From the NCBI GenBank assembly GCA_035765635.1, contig DASTWZ010000031.1, positions 62,001 to 126,000 of the forward strand: a stretch of 64,000 nt of DNA. The letters are read 5' to 3'. Within the stretch, counting starts at the first letter, position 1. Each line of letters begins with the position of its first letter. A program made the translations under genes and the position numbers. Below are positions 14,735 to 24,286 of the stretch, in pieces. The notes beneath the pieces were generated by a model that saw only the letters and a list, made by a program, of their open reading frames with translations, was not told the DNA's origin and did no database searches. The stretch is from EW11 sp035765635 (lineage in GTDB: Bacteria > Verrucomicrobiota > Verrucomicrobiia > Opitutales > Opitutaceae).

Positions 14735-16204
14735 TCAACTTTTCTGCAAAACGTGCATGTTCGCCATCGAAATGCCGCTCAACATCGAGCCCGTGATGCC
14801 AAGGTAGCCTTGGTCTGTGCCGCAGAGATAAAGATTCGAAAGTCCGGTGGAGCCATCGCGGATCTTGCGAGGCGATCCGTACACCGAACCCTCGAGATGG
14901 CCGGTGAATCGTTCGATCGTAAGTGGAGTGAACACATCCGTCGCGATCGTGTGCTCGCGCAGCACGTCGGCGCTGGGCAAAGGCGGCAGGAAACGTTGCG
15001 CCGAACCGACAATTGCGGCGAACGCGCGCTCCTTTTCCGCCGCGTAAGCAGCTTCATCGAGCGCTTTCCATTGTGTGTAGTTGGCCAAACATGTGCAGCG
15101 CACCACGCCTTCAGGCAGACCGTGCCCTGGCGAAAAATCAAAATTGTTGGGCAAACAAATCACACCGCTGCGCAAATCGACCAGCCCCGCGGGTCGTTCG
15201 TAGTGGAATGTCGAATACTCGTTGAAGAATACGATCGTGTCTTCACCCCAGCCCAGATCCGCCGGCGGGCAGTCGAGAACATTGATCGCCTCCACAAAGG
15301 AAAGTCGCCCGATCGAAGCCAGATCGACGGCCTGCGGCTCACGATAGAGCTTTTCAGTCTCGACGTAACCGATCGAAGACAGGACGTGGTCCGCCGTGAT
15401 TTCCTCGCCGGTGTCGAGGACCAGTGCCGCGGCGCGCTTATCACGCGTGATGATGCGTTGCACCCCGCACTTCATCCGACGCTCTCCACCGGCCGCACGA
15501 TATTTTTCCAGAAGCACGCGCAACACCACGCGGACGCCCTCGAGGGGGCGCGCAAATCCCTCCAGAAAGATCGACTGAAACAGCACCGCGAAATCGCGGA
15601 AAGCCATGTCCCGCTCTTGAGGACTGCCGTAATACATCATCGGGCAGAACAGCATTTCCTCGAGCAGACGATCGGTGATGAATTGCCGCACCGTCTCGCG
15701 CGCCGACACGATCGGCGCATCGATCGCAACGTTCTCCGCGCGCCGCACGGTTTCGATGAGTTTGCGGAATCCGTCGATTTGCGCCGGGAAAACGCGTGCG
15801 ACTTCAGCCTGCAGGACGCTCGCGTCGTTGGTGAACGTGAGCGAGGTCTCTCCGCGCTGACCGAACGCGATGCGACTGCGTTTTTGCGGGAAGAGGCCGA
15901 ACTCGTCGCGCTCGATCCGCAGCTGCCGGAGCAACTTGCCGAGCGGCGTGCCTTTCGTGCCGGGCGGCACGTAGTTCGTCATCGCGTGCAGGCCGACGTC
16001 GAACTTGCGGCCTGCGATGCTATAAAAACTGTTCAGTCCACCGATCGCATTGTGGCGTTCGAAGATGCAGACCTTCTTGCCGAAATGTGCGAGGCGGATC
16101 CCGGCAGCCAGGCCCGACATGCCGGCGCCGATGATCGCGACATCGTAGTGAGAATTTGAATTCACCGCAGAAGGGCGCGTCGTGTGTTCAATTTCTGGAT
16201 ACAA
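14735..16204 (-). CDS. FAD-dependent oxidoreductase, phytoene desaturase-like
   Basis: 489 residues. The N-terminal dinucleotide motif is YDVAIIGAGMSGLAAGIRLAHFGKKV, and the family's C-terminal FAD-contact region is LYLCGTDQGYLGITGSMLSGI. This places it with CrtI/retinol-saturase-type oxidoreductases, which desaturate or saturate polyenes. No phytoene synthase is nearby. Instead it follows an acyl carrier protein and a ketosynthase on the same strand, so its substrate could be an ACP-bound or free polyene/fatty chain; that is inference. The start is uncertain (TTG at 16202-16204, or an internal GTG at residue 15). Confidence 0.8.
   Translation of the reverse strand: MYPEIEHTTRPSAVNSNSHYDVAIIGAGMSGLAAGIRLAHFGKKVCIFERHNAIGGLNSFYSIAGRKFDVGLHAMTNYVPPGTKGTPLGKLLRQLRIERDEFGLFPQKRSRIAFGQRGETSLTFTNDASVLQAEVARVFPAQIDGFRKLIETVRRAENVAIDAPIVSARETVRQFITDRLLEEMLFCPMMYYGSPQERDMAFRDFAVLFQSIFLEGFARPLEGVRVVLRVLLEKYRAAGGERRMKCGVQRIITRDKRAAALVLDTGEEITADHVLSSIGYVETEKLYREPQAVDLASIGRLSFVEAINVLDCPPADLGWGEDTIVFFNEYSTFHYERPAGLVDLRSGVICLPNNFDFSPGHGLPEGVVRCTCLANYTQWKALDEAAYAAEKERAFAAIVGSAQRFLPPLPSADVLREHTIATDVFTPLTIERFTGHLEGSVYGSPRKIRDGSTGLSNLYLCGTDQGYLGITGSMLSGISMANMHVLQKS
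15200..15218. repeat. 19-bp palindrome A, site 4
   Basis: GTAGT-GGAATGTCG-AATAC, inside the FAD-oxidoreductase gene. Confidence 0.6.
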
Positions 16205-16209
16205 AGAAG

Positions 16210-16229
16210 GCCGGGAAGAATCCCGGCCC
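16210..16229. terminator. Hairpin between the ACP and oxidoreductase genes
   Basis: GGCCGGGA-AGAA-TCCCGGCC, an 8-bp stem. The minus-strand 3' flank TTCTTTG is only weakly T-rich, so partial termination or mRNA stabilisation is likely. Confidence 0.5.
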
Positions 16230-16257
16230 CGATTGAGAAAAAATCAAAATGCTCCGC

Positions 16258-16515
<258 letters not shown>

Positions 16516-16533
16516 GCGGGAACGGTTCGTAGT

Positions 16534-17769
16534 TCAGGCCGGAAAACGCTTAACGATCAGCGTCGAATTGATGCCTAACATACCGAAAGAATTGTTCAAA
16601 ATAGCGTCAACTCGTTTTGCCACCACCGGCTTGTTCAATACCAGGCCAGGCAACGCGCACTGCGGATCAAGATCGTCGACGTTGATCGTCGGATGAACGG
16701 CCAGGTCATCGAACGAAGGTAAATTGCCCGCGAGCTCCAGGGCTCCTGCCGCGCCCATGGAGTGGCCGATGTAACTTTTCGTGTTGTTGATATAGGTGTC
16801 TGGGCAATCCTGAAAAACGCTGCCGAGCGCTTGGCATTCCTGAATGTCACCGAGCGGCGTGGCGGTGGCGTGTGTATTGACAATATGGATATCGCGCGGC
16901 GTCAGATCGGCATTGGCGATCGCCTTGCGCACGCATTCCGCCTGGCGCTCGGGATTCGGCAAAACGTAATCGCTCGCGTCCGAGTTCACGCAGTAGCCCG
17001 AAATTTCGCCGTATATTTTCGCGCCGCGCGCCTGCGCGTCCTCGAGCCGCTCGAGAGTGTAGAGACATCCGCCCTCGGAAATGACGATTCCGTTGCGCGC
17101 CTTGTCGAAGGGTCGGCTGGCTTTCTTAGGATCCTCGTGCGTCGCGAGAGCGTTCTGGCTCTTGAATCCCGCAAAGATGCCGAAGGTGTGAATGCTTTCG
17201 CTCACACCTCCGCAGATCGCGAAATCGACTTCACCAAGTCGCAGCATCTGGGCGGCGTGAATCAGGCCCATGTTTCCCGCTGCGCAGGCCGCTCCGATCG
17301 TGTAGGCCGGACCTGTGACGCCGAGATTCAACGAAGTCTCGCCCGCTGGGTTGTTCGCGACGGTGCGTGGATTGTGATAGTGCGACCAGAACTTCGTGTC
17401 GTAGTTAAATTTGGATACAGCGTAGATTTCGTTCTCGGTCTCGACGTTCCCGTGCTCGGTTATGCCGAGGTAAATGCCGATGCGGTCCTTCGGAAGTTTT
17501 GCGAAATCGACTTTGCTGTCAGCCAGGGCTTCCCGGGCGCAATAAATCGAAATGGATCCCGCCCGCGTTCCGACGCGCACTTCCTTTTTCTTCTGGTATT
17601 TCAGCGGATCGTAATGACAGACCCCAGCGAGCGACTGACCCATGTAGCGCACGTCGATTCGTTCGATCCCCGCGACGCCGTTGAGCAGGTTGTTACGGAA
17701 TTCCTGCAAAGAATTCCCGTTTGGGGCAGTCAGGCCAATACCTGTTATGACGACACGGGACAGCTTCAT
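16534..17769 (-). CDS. Beta-ketoacyl-ACP synthase (FabF-like)
   Basis: 411 residues, KAS II size. The thiolase-fold catalytic triad is visible: Cys in IGAACAAGNMG, His in VNTHATATPLGD and His in KSYIGHSMGAAG. The enzyme condenses malonyl-ACP with an acyl primer. It begins an operon with a dedicated ACP and a desaturase-like FAD enzyme. No ketoreductase or dehydratase is adjacent, so it either borrows them from fatty acid synthesis or makes an unusual product. It is divergent from galE, 62 bases away. Confidence 0.9.
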   Translation of the reverse strand: MKLSRVVITGIGLTAPNGNSLQEFRNNLLNGVAGIERIDVRYMGQSLAGVCHYDPLKYQKKKEVRVGTRAGSISIYCAREALADSKVDFAKLPKDRIGIYLGITEHGNVETENEIYAVSKFNYDTKFWSHYHNPRTVANNPAGETSLNLGVTGPAYTIGAACAAGNMGLIHAAQMLRLGEVDFAICGGVSESIHTFGIFAGFKSQNALATHEDPKKASRPFDKARNGIVISEGGCLYTLERLEDAQARGAKIYGEISGYCVNSDASDYVLPNPERQAECVRKAIANADLTPRDIHIVNTHATATPLGDIQECQALGSVFQDCPDTYINNTKSYIGHSMGAAGALELAGNLPSFDDLAVHPTINVDDLDPQCALPGLVLNKPVVAKRVDAILNNSFGMLGINSTLIVKRFPA

Positions 17770-17831
17770 GAATTTCTGGAACGAAAAGGACTAGCCAACC
17801 ACCTCATAAACACAATACAAGCCTCGCCCGC

Positions 17832-18821
17832 ATGAATGTTCTCGTCGTCGGTGGAGCTGGTTATATCGGAAGCCATTGCGTACGTCAGCTGCTCGCTGCT
17901 GGGCATCGGCCGGTCGTGTTGGACAACTTGATTTTCGGGCACCGCCAGGCGGTCGCGTCCACAATTCCGTTTTATGACGTGAATCTCGGCGACGAGGCCG
18001 CCGTCGGAAAAATCCTCACCGATGAGAAGATCGACGTCGTGATGCACTTCGCCGCCTTCGCCTATGTCGGCGAATCAGTCACGGATCCGCTGAAATATTA
18101 TTTCAACAACTCCGTCGCGACGCTGCAGCTCCTGCGCGTGATGCTGGCGAAGGGCGTGAAGAAGTTCGTCTTTTCCTCCACCTGCGCGACGTACGGCATT
18201 CCGGAAAAAATGCCGATCGTCGAAACGATGCCGCAGGCGCCGATCAATCCCTACGGCCAAACCAAGCTCGACATCGAGAACGCACTCAAAGCACTCGCCC
18301 ACGCGACGGGACTGAGCTTCGCCGCCTTCCGCTACTTCAACGCCGCCGGCGCCGCCGAAGACGGCACGATTGGCGAAGATCACAATCCGGAGACCCACTT
18401 GATCCCGCTGGCCATCGATGCCGCCACGGGAAAGCGTCCGCCCCTCAAAGTCTTCGGCACCGATTATCCGACGCCCGACGGCACTTGCCTCCGCGACTAC
18501 GTGCATGTCGACGACCTCAGCCGCGCCCACATCGCTGTATTCGAAAAACTGAATACACCCGGCACCGGTCTTTTCTACAATCTCGGCACCGGCACTCCAA
18601 CTTCGGTCCTCGAAGTGATCCGCGCGGTGGAAAAAGTCACGGGCAAGAAAGTGCCCTATGTCGAATCTCCGCGTCGCGCTGGCGATCCTCCGGCGCTGTA
18701 CGCCGATTCCTCGAAAGCCACGAAGGAGCTCGGTTGGAAAATCAAGTTTCCGTCGATCGACTCGATCGTGACCACTGCCTGGAAGTGGCATTCCGCCCAT
18801 CCGAACGGTTTCGGTAAATAG
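17832..18821 (+). CDS. galE: UDP-glucose 4-epimerase GalE
   Basis: 329 residues of the extended SDR family. The NAD motif is GGAGYIGSH, the catalytic pair is Tyr/Lys in PYGQTK with Ser/Thr in SSTCATYG, and the substrate loop is DGTCLRDYVHVDDL. It interconverts UDP-glucose and UDP-galactose for cell-surface glycans or galactose use. It starts at an ATG in a short divergent gap with the ketosynthase gene and ends convergent with menE. A 20-base imperfect palindrome of type A (GTATTC-N8-GAATAC) lies near position 18540. Confidence 0.93.
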   Translation: MNVLVVGGAGYIGSHCVRQLLAAGHRPVVLDNLIFGHRQAVASTIPFYDVNLGDEAAVGKILTDEKIDVVMHFAAFAYVGESVTDPLKYYFNNSVATLQLLRVMLAKGVKKFVFSSTCATYGIPEKMPIVETMPQAPINPYGQTKLDIENALKALAHATGLSFAAFRYFNAAGAAEDGTIGEDHNPETHLIPLAIDAATGKRPPLKVFGTDYPTPDGTCLRDYVHVDDLSRAHIAVFEKLNTPGTGLFYNLGTGTPTSVLEVIRAVEKVTGKKVPYVESPRRAGDPPALYADSSKATKELGWKIKFPSIDSIVTTAWKWHSAHPNGFGK

Positions 18822-18831
18822 TGTTTGCGGA

Positions 18832-18855
18832 TGTGCCGGCAGCTTTGTCGGCACA
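18832..18855. terminator. Hairpin between convergent galE and menE
   Basis: TGTGCCG and CGGCACA arms, ten bases after the galE stop. There is no T-run on either side, so only weak support for termination. Confidence 0.4.
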
Positions 18856-18874
18856 GCGCACCGATCGGCTCGCC

Positions 18875-20080
18875 TTAAATCAGTGCCCGCAGGGCAGCCC
18901 GATTCACTTTGCCTTGCGCGTTGCGCGGCCAATCCGCCACGGCGACGAGTTTCTTGGGAAGCTTGAAGGCAGCGAGACGCTCGCCGAGAGCCGACCGAAT
19001 GTCGTCGAGCGCGATGGGTGATTGCTGCGCCGGGTGAAACGCCACGACGATCTCGCCCCATTTTTCATCCGGCACGCCAACGACCGCGACGTCGTCGAAC
19101 AGGTCCAATTCGCGCAACGCTTCCTCGACTTCGGTTGGCGCAATTTTTTCTCCGCCGGAAATAATGACGGCATCCCGTCGGCCCAAGACACGCAACGCGC
19201 CCGATGTCTCGATCGTGCCGAGATCTTCCGTGAGCCACTGCCGATCCGAGCGCAGTTCGGGAAAGTAGCCCCAGCAAACGCTCTCGCCATGAACGCGAAT
19301 CCGCCCGATCGAATTCCCCGGCGCCGGGCGTGGCTCATTCTGGCGGTTAGGAATCACATCGATCAAAGACGTGCCTTCGTCCCCGACCAATTCGATCGTC
19401 GCATGCGGCATCGGCCGCCCCGCTCCGCGTTCACCCGCGGCAAACTCCTCGGGAAGCTGGGCGCAAACCATCGCGGCGGTTTCCGTCATGCCGTAGCTCA
19501 GTGAGACTTTGATGCCGGGCTGCGCCGCACGTTCAGTCAGTTGCAACCAGCTCGGACCACCACCGATAAAGACGCAGCCGAAACCGCGCATAAATTCGAC
19601 GCCCTTCTCCGTCGCCATCAGTCGCTCGAGTTGCGTCGGCACCAGTGAAAGAAACCAGTCGCCGTCCTCGTCTGCAGTGTCGGGAAATTCGCCCGCGAGC
19701 ATTCGTTTCCACTCCCAGGCGACGTATGTGCCGCCGCTGAATGCGCACCGCAGCATTGCCATCAGCCCGCTCACGTGGTGATGCGGCAGGACGCCGACCG
19801 CCTTCACGCGGGTAACATTAAAGTGTAATCGGAAACCGGATACAGCGGCCGCGATCGTCCGCTCGTCATGCCGCGCAAACCGAATCTGTCCGCTGCTGCC
19901 TCCGGTCGGCACGCAGAGCCATCCGCGCGAGGCATCGACCGACGGCGCCAAACGGGCGATGACTTCGAACTGTGCGCGTTCCGTCGCGCCCCAGCTTGGA
20001 TCGACCAGAAAAACAAAATCACCGCGCCGCTGAGCCTGCGGCAAACGCTCGATGCATTCCCTCAACTCAGCGCGTTCCAT
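18875..20080 (-). CDS. menE: o-Succinylbenzoate-CoA ligase-like AMP-binding protein (MenE)
   Basis: 401 residues of the ANL adenylating superfamily: the P-loop-like VPTGGSSGQIRF, YGMTETAAMV (motif A5), and the C-terminal hinge LGRRDAVIISGGEKIAPTEVEEAL with catalytic Lys in PRNAQGKVNRAALR. It is short for the superfamily, as MenE is. It activates o-succinylbenzoate to the CoA ester in menaquinone synthesis. It overlaps the menC 3' end by 19 bases, which strongly supports MenE rather than another ligase. Confidence 0.88.
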   Translation of the reverse strand: MERAELRECIERLPQAQRRGDFVFLVDPSWGATERAQFEVIARLAPSVDASRGWLCVPTGGSSGQIRFARHDERTIAAAVSGFRLHFNVTRVKAVGVLPHHHVSGLMAMLRCAFSGGTYVAWEWKRMLAGEFPDTADEDGDWFLSLVPTQLERLMATEKGVEFMRGFGCVFIGGGPSWLQLTERAAQPGIKVSLSYGMTETAAMVCAQLPEEFAAGERGAGRPMPHATIELVGDEGTSLIDVIPNRQNEPRPAPGNSIGRIRVHGESVCWGYFPELRSDRQWLTEDLGTIETSGALRVLGRRDAVIISGGEKIAPTEVEEALRELDLFDDVAVVGVPDEKWGEIVVAFHPAQQSPIALDDIRSALGERLAAFKLPKKLVAVADWPRNAQGKVNRAALRALI

Positions 20081-21123
20081 ACTTCGTCCGGTTTCAGTGT
20101 ATCCAAATCTTCACGACGAATGAATGGCGCCAGCCTCGGTCCGTCCAATCGTGAATCCTCGAACAGCGGCCAGACCCCAAAACCCAGCGCGCGCTCGCTC
20201 GCGCCGAACTCGAAAGCAAGTCTCAGCGCCGCTCTCGCGCCGATAGCGGTTTCCAGCGCAGAGGAAAAAACCACAGCGTCTTTTTTCTTTCGCAATTTTT
20301 CGAGCGTCGCTTCAGCGCGGCCGAGAAGCTGCGGCTTCACGACAAAGATTCCCGGCCAACCCAAGTCGAGCCACGCGTCAACTTCACGACCCGTGGCAAT
20401 CGATTCATCCAGCGCAAGCTTCGTGGGATAGTCATTGGCAAGCCCGAGAGTCAGGTCCTGCACATTTGGTTCGTCGCGCGCGATGGGTTGCTCTACGAAT
20501 TCGATCGGCCTCTCAGCGCAACGCTCGAGCCAGCGCTCTGCTTTGCGCCGGTCCCAGGCGCCATTCGCGTCGAGCCGAAGCTTTGCACCCGTCGGCATGC
20601 GAGAGATCAAATCATCCAAGATTCCGATTTCGTCTGGGACATCGAGCACGCCGACCTTCCACTTGAACGTCCGAAAGCCGGCGTCCGCCAGCGCGTCGAT
20701 TTTTTCGAGACACGCTTTTCCCGCGGGTAATAACGCCGCGACCTGAAGGTAGGCGGGCATGTCGCTCGACGATTTGCCCTGCGACTCGAGCTGGTCTGCA
20801 CGCGTCCGTGCCGATCGCGCCAATCGCGCCAGTTCCTTTCTGGCTGCGTCAAACGCTCCGGCCAACGCGGCGAAATTCCCGGGCACGTTTTCCAAAGCTT
20901 CATCATCGACCAACGCCCCAAGCCGCCGGCAAAAACTTTCCGCCTCGTCCGGCGTTTCCGTTCCAAACCACGGAATCGGCGTGGCATCGCCATAACCGAT
21001 GACACCATCTTGTGCGGTCAATCGCACCAGGATGCCCTCGCGATGCGTCCACAAACCGTGCGCTGTGCGAATGGGCGTCTTGAACGAAGCGGAATAACGA
21101 AGAAAGGCGAACTCGTACGGCAC
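20062..21123 (-). CDS. menC: o-Succinylbenzoate synthase MenC
   Basis: 353 residues of the enolase superfamily. The catalytic lysine motif is FKWKVG; the metal ligands are in LRLDANGAW, FVEQP and LALDES, and the second lysine is in VVKPQ. It dehydrates SHCHC to o-succinylbenzoate in menaquinone synthesis, a pathway expected in a bacterium with anaerobic respiration. It is transcribed ahead of menE with overlapping ends. The guaB gene is divergent, 91 bases away. Confidence 0.9.
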   Translation of the reverse strand: MPYEFAFLRYSASFKTPIRTAHGLWTHREGILVRLTAQDGVIGYGDATPIPWFGTETPDEAESFCRRLGALVDDEALENVPGNFAALAGAFDAARKELARLARSARTRADQLESQGKSSSDMPAYLQVAALLPAGKACLEKIDALADAGFRTFKWKVGVLDVPDEIGILDDLISRMPTGAKLRLDANGAWDRRKAERWLERCAERPIEFVEQPIARDEPNVQDLTLGLANDYPTKLALDESIATGREVDAWLDLGWPGIFVVKPQLLGRAEATLEKLRKKKDAVVFSSALETAIGARAALRLAFEFGASERALGFGVWPLFEDSRLDGPRLAPFIRREDLDTLKPDEVWNALS

Positions 21124-21214
21124 GGCGTGCAGCTACGTCTCAAAAACTTTTTTCGGCGATTCGAAAAAAGCCATTGAGATTTTGCTCCACGGCTTTATTT
21201 CGATAACGGCAACC

Positions 21215-22792
21215 ATGACTCAGGTTGCCAACTCCGCCAGCCACGCGATCGACGAAGAGTTTTATCAACCCGCCGACGCGTTCTTCCGAGCTAGTTTGCC
21301 CACAGCGCTGACGTTCGACGACGTCTCGCTCGCGACCCTTTACTCGGAAATTCTGCCGAAAGACGCAGATACGTCGACGACGCTTTCCGAGACGCTGAGG
21401 CTCCAGATTCCGATCATCTCGTCCGACATGGATACCGTCACCGAATCGCGCATGGCGATCGCGATGGCGCTCAATGGTGGCCTCGGCCTGATCCACTACA
21501 ACATGCCGGCGAAGGAGCAGGTGAAAGAAGTCGCCCGCGTCAAACGCCACATTCACGGACTTATCCAAGACCCGATCACGGTCGGCGTCGACGCACTGAT
21601 CGGAGACGTGCTCGGCATAATCGAGCAGAAGAAATTCGCGTTCTCCACCTTCCCCATCGTCGACGGCGCAGGAAAACTCGTGGGCTTGCTGTCTGGCAAT
21701 GTCGTCAAGGAACGCTACCGCGCGAAGAAGGTGCTGGAGGTCATGACGCCGCGCGCGTCGCTTATCACCGAGCACGAACGCCACATCGCAAAAGATCCGA
21801 TCAAAGCCGCCGACGCCTTTTTCAACGAACACGTGGGCATCAACAAAATGCTCGTGGTCGACGACAATGATCGTCTGCGCGGATTAGTGACGATTTCCGA
21901 TGTCGAACGCATCACCTCCGAAGCGAAATCGCGGCGGAAGCCGGCGCGCGACGCGAACTTTCGTCTCATCGTTGGCGCGGCCATCGCGCCGGTGCGCAAG
22001 CCTTCCGGCGAACTCGATCGCGATCGCATCATCGGGCACGTCGGCTCGTTGATGGACGAAGCCGTCGACGCAATCGCGGTCTCGACTGCGCATGGCCACA
22101 CCGCGGGGGTCGGTGATATCGTGAAGCTTATTCGCAGCGCATTTCCCTCGCTCACGATCATCGCCGGCAATGTGACCAGCGGCGCTGGCGTCGGCTATCT
22201 CACGGACTGCGGCGCCGACGCGATCAAGGTCGGACAAGGCCCCGGCTCGATCTGCACGACCCGGATGGTTGCCGGCGTCGGCATTCCGCAACTCACCGCA
22301 CTTTATGTCGCGAGCCGCGCCGCCGCAGCGCGAGGCGTGAAGATCATCGGCGACGGCGGCATAACAAAATCGGGCGATATCGTGAAGGCGCTCACCCTGG
22401 CCGACGCAGTGATCCTTGGCGGTCTCCTTGCCGGATGCCGTGAAGCGCCGGGCGAGATTATGGAGATCAACGGCAAACTCTATAAACAGTATCGTGGGAT
22501 GGGCAGCTTGTCGGCGATGAAAGCCGGATCAGCGGCGCGCTACGGGCACGACAAGAACGATCAGAATCGCAAGCTCACCGCCGAAGGCATCGAGGCGTTG
22601 AAGGAAGTTTCCGGTTCTGCGGATGAAGTCCTCGGCACGCTCATCGGTGGCGTGCAGAGCGGCATGGGTTATCTCGGCGCGAAAAATCTGGAGGCTCTCC
22701 GCAAGAACGCGCGCTACATGCAGGTCAGTTCAGCCGGTATGAAAGAAGCCGCGCCGCACGACGTGATCGAAGTCTCCACGCGCAAACAGTAA
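21215..22792 (+). CDS. guaB: IMP dehydrogenase GuaB
   Basis: 525 residues from the ATG at 21215; an upstream TTG is less likely. The TIM barrel (LTFDDVSLATLYSEILPKDADTSTTL) is interrupted by a tandem CBS (Bateman) module at about residues 120-250 (FSTFPIVDGAGKLVGLLS, INKMLVVDDNDRLRGLVTISD). The catalytic cysteine is in GQGPGSICTTR and the flap in GMGSLSAMKAG. It makes XMP, committing to GTP synthesis. A strong terminator follows. A second purine gene, purA, lies 1.5 kb downstream. Confidence 0.95.
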   Translation: MTQVANSASHAIDEEFYQPADAFFRASLPTALTFDDVSLATLYSEILPKDADTSTTLSETLRLQIPIISSDMDTVTESRMAIAMALNGGLGLIHYNMPAKEQVKEVARVKRHIHGLIQDPITVGVDALIGDVLGIIEQKKFAFSTFPIVDGAGKLVGLLSGNVVKERYRAKKVLEVMTPRASLITEHERHIAKDPIKAADAFFNEHVGINKMLVVDDNDRLRGLVTISDVERITSEAKSRRKPARDANFRLIVGAAIAPVRKPSGELDRDRIIGHVGSLMDEAVDAIAVSTAHGHTAGVGDIVKLIRSAFPSLTIIAGNVTSGAGVGYLTDCGADAIKVGQGPGSICTTRMVAGVGIPQLTALYVASRAAAARGVKIIGDGGITKSGDIVKALTLADAVILGGLLAGCREAPGEIMEINGKLYKQYRGMGSLSAMKAGSAARYGHDKNDQNRKLTAEGIEALKEVSGSADEVLGTLIGGVQSGMGYLGAKNLEALRKNARYMQVSSAGMKEAAPHDVIEVSTRKQ

Positions 22793-22812
22793 CGAGTTTT
22801 TGTTTCGCGAAA

Positions 22813-22846
22813 AAAAAGCCCGCCGGCCGAGGCCCGCGGGCTTTTT
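22813..22846 (+). terminator. Intrinsic terminator of guaB
   Basis: AAAAAGCCCGC ... GCGGGCTTTTT, a strong stem with A- and T-tracts; it could act in both directions and also end the minus-strand DUF1328 gene. Confidence 0.92.
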
Positions 22847-22864
22847 ACCATCCTCGAGTTCGGA

Positions 22865-23029
22865 TCAGACGCGTGGACGACGTCCAACGATCAGTGAGAT
22901 CACGAACAGAACGAGAAACAGTAAGAACAGAATCTTGGCGATGCCTGCGGCAGTGCCGGCGATGCCGGTGAAACCGAGAACGGCTGCAATGATTGCCACG
23001 ATCAGGAACGTGATAGACCAGCTTAGCAT
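22865..23029 (-). CDS. DUF1328 (YtjA-like) small membrane protein
   Basis: 54 residues, ATG at 23027-23029, with AGGAGG four bases upstream. Two membrane helices flank the family signature GFTGIAGTAAGIAKILF, which is almost identical to the DUF1328 consensus. These small inner-membrane proteins are of unknown function and often appear near stress genes. Here the gene lies downstream of a three-BON-domain periplasmic protein on the same strand, a pairing that suggests envelope stress, by inference. Confidence 0.9.
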   Translation of the reverse strand: MLSWSITFLIVAIIAAVLGFTGIAGTAAGIAKILFLLFLVLFVISLIVGRRPRV

Positions 23030-23085
23030 ACTTCCTCCTATGGGTTTTGTGGGTTGTGTGGGAGATTGGTAGCCGGCGTCCTTTT

Positions 23086-23104
23086 GTAGTTCCTATTTGG
23101 ATAC
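23086..23104. repeat. 19-bp palindrome A, site 5 (intergenic)
   Basis: GTAGT-TCCTATTTG-GATAC, between the BON gene stop and the DUF1328 start; one of the few intergenic sites. Confidence 0.6.
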
Positions 23105-23141
23105 GGAAGGAAGCCGGCCGGCAGGAGTGATCGTGAGGCGC

Positions 23142-23954
23142 TTAGCGTTCTTGCACCGTCATGTTGTTGTTCACCGAGCGAACGCCTTCGATGTTCTCGG
23201 CGATCTTCGTCACGAGATCCTTCTGGGCGCCGTTCTTCGCGTCACCGGTGATCGTCACGACTCCATCCCGCGTCGTGACGCTTGTGCGCAGGGCACTGGT
23301 GGATTTGCGCACGGCCAGCGCGGATTTGAGCTGCGCGGTGATCGATGCGTCATCGATCTTGTCGCCCGTCGTGCGCGCATCGAGCGAGTTGCGATCCAGG
23401 GTAGACCGGTCGGCGTTCGCTTCAGCCCGCGCTGCGGCGCGATCGGAGGCTTCGACGACGCGGAGCTGATTGTCCACGCGCTGAACACCCTTGATGTCCT
23501 TGGCGTACTCTTCGGATAGGGCTTTTTCGGCGTCGGACTTTGCGGTGCCTGTCAGCGTGACCACGCCATTATGCACCATGACTTTCGTGTCCGCGGCGCT
23601 CACGTTGCGATGGAAGAGCAGCGCGCCGCGCACCTTCAGCGCGATCCAATCGTCGGACGCCTCCTTGGGTTCGTTCGCGACGGTGATTTGATTATCAACT
23701 CGGGTGACGCCCGGCAGACCGTTGGCGGTGTCCTCGGCCAAGCGACGTTGGTCGGCATTGTCGGCGTTTCCCTTCAAGACGACCACGCCGTCGTCGGCAT
23801 CGATCCGGATGTTGGTATTGGCGAGTTGGGTCTTGTAGACGTGCGAATTCTTGAACGCATCCTCGATGCGATCGTCGGTGTCGGAGGCGAACAGCGACGA
23901 GCTACCGATCAACAGACCGGCCATAACGAAGTACATGGAACGGGATTTTTTCAT
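23142..23954 (-). CDS. Periplasmic protein with three BON domains
   Basis: 270 residues from the ATG at 23952-23954, which opens a signal peptide (MKKSRSMYFVMAGLLIG, cleavage near LFA-SD). Three BON domains follow at about residues 25-95, 100-170 and 200-270, each with the pattern V-x-L-x-G-x-(A/V)-x-(N/S)-x-x-(Q/E), as in VVVLKGNADNADQRRLAEDTA, VVTLTGTAKSDAEKALSEE and VVTITGDAKNGAQKDLVTK. BON proteins (like OsmY) protect the envelope under osmotic stress and may bind phospholipid. The upstream leader has a GTCAGC/GCTGAC hairpin. Confidence 0.9.
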   Translation of the reverse strand: MKKSRSMYFVMAGLLIGSSSLFASDTDDRIEDAFKNSHVYKTQLANTNIRIDADDGVVVLKGNADNADQRRLAEDTANGLPGVTRVDNQITVANEPKEASDDWIALKVRGALLFHRNVSAADTKVMVHNGVVTLTGTAKSDAEKALSEEYAKDIKGVQRVDNQLRVVEASDRAAARAEANADRSTLDRNSLDARTTGDKIDDASITAQLKSALAVRKSTSALRTSVTTRDGVVTITGDAKNGAQKDLVTKIAENIEGVRSVNNNMTVQER

Positions 23955-24286
23955 AGGTATTGTCGGGGTTGTGTGGTCAGCGCAGAGCTGACGATAGCAG
24001 CACCACGTTAGCCTGCTCAGTGCCAAACCTGGCCGATGCGCCCGCAAGTCTCTCTCACGCAGCTCGTTTCCTATGCTAATGTCAGTTTGGCGAATACAGC
24101 CGCACGGCCGTAAGATTTGCAGTTTGCAACGCAGCTGGCCGTTTCCCGTGCGTTCCTCCTAGGGTGCGAACCGCCCTCGCCTGCTATTCGGGGCGCGCAG
24201 GTTTTTGGGATTGCGATGCGTGTTCCCGATCTCTTTTTGCTCTGCCGCAACAGGGGTCTGGTCTCCGGTTGCGCTCATTACGCACT
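23955..24286. other. Gene-free divergent region between the BON gene and purA
   Basis: 332 bases. It contains a small hairpin, GTCAGC-GCAGA-GCTGAC (23976-23992), in the BON leader and must hold both divergent promoters, but no convincing -35/-10 pair was recognised. Open frames across it lack ribosome sites and family features. Confidence 0.5.

Noticed and set aside
14753..16159. 468-codon plus-strand open frame opposite the FAD oxidoreductase
   Set aside because: Antisense shadow; composition is Arg/His-rich without motifs, while the minus strand encodes a clear enzyme.
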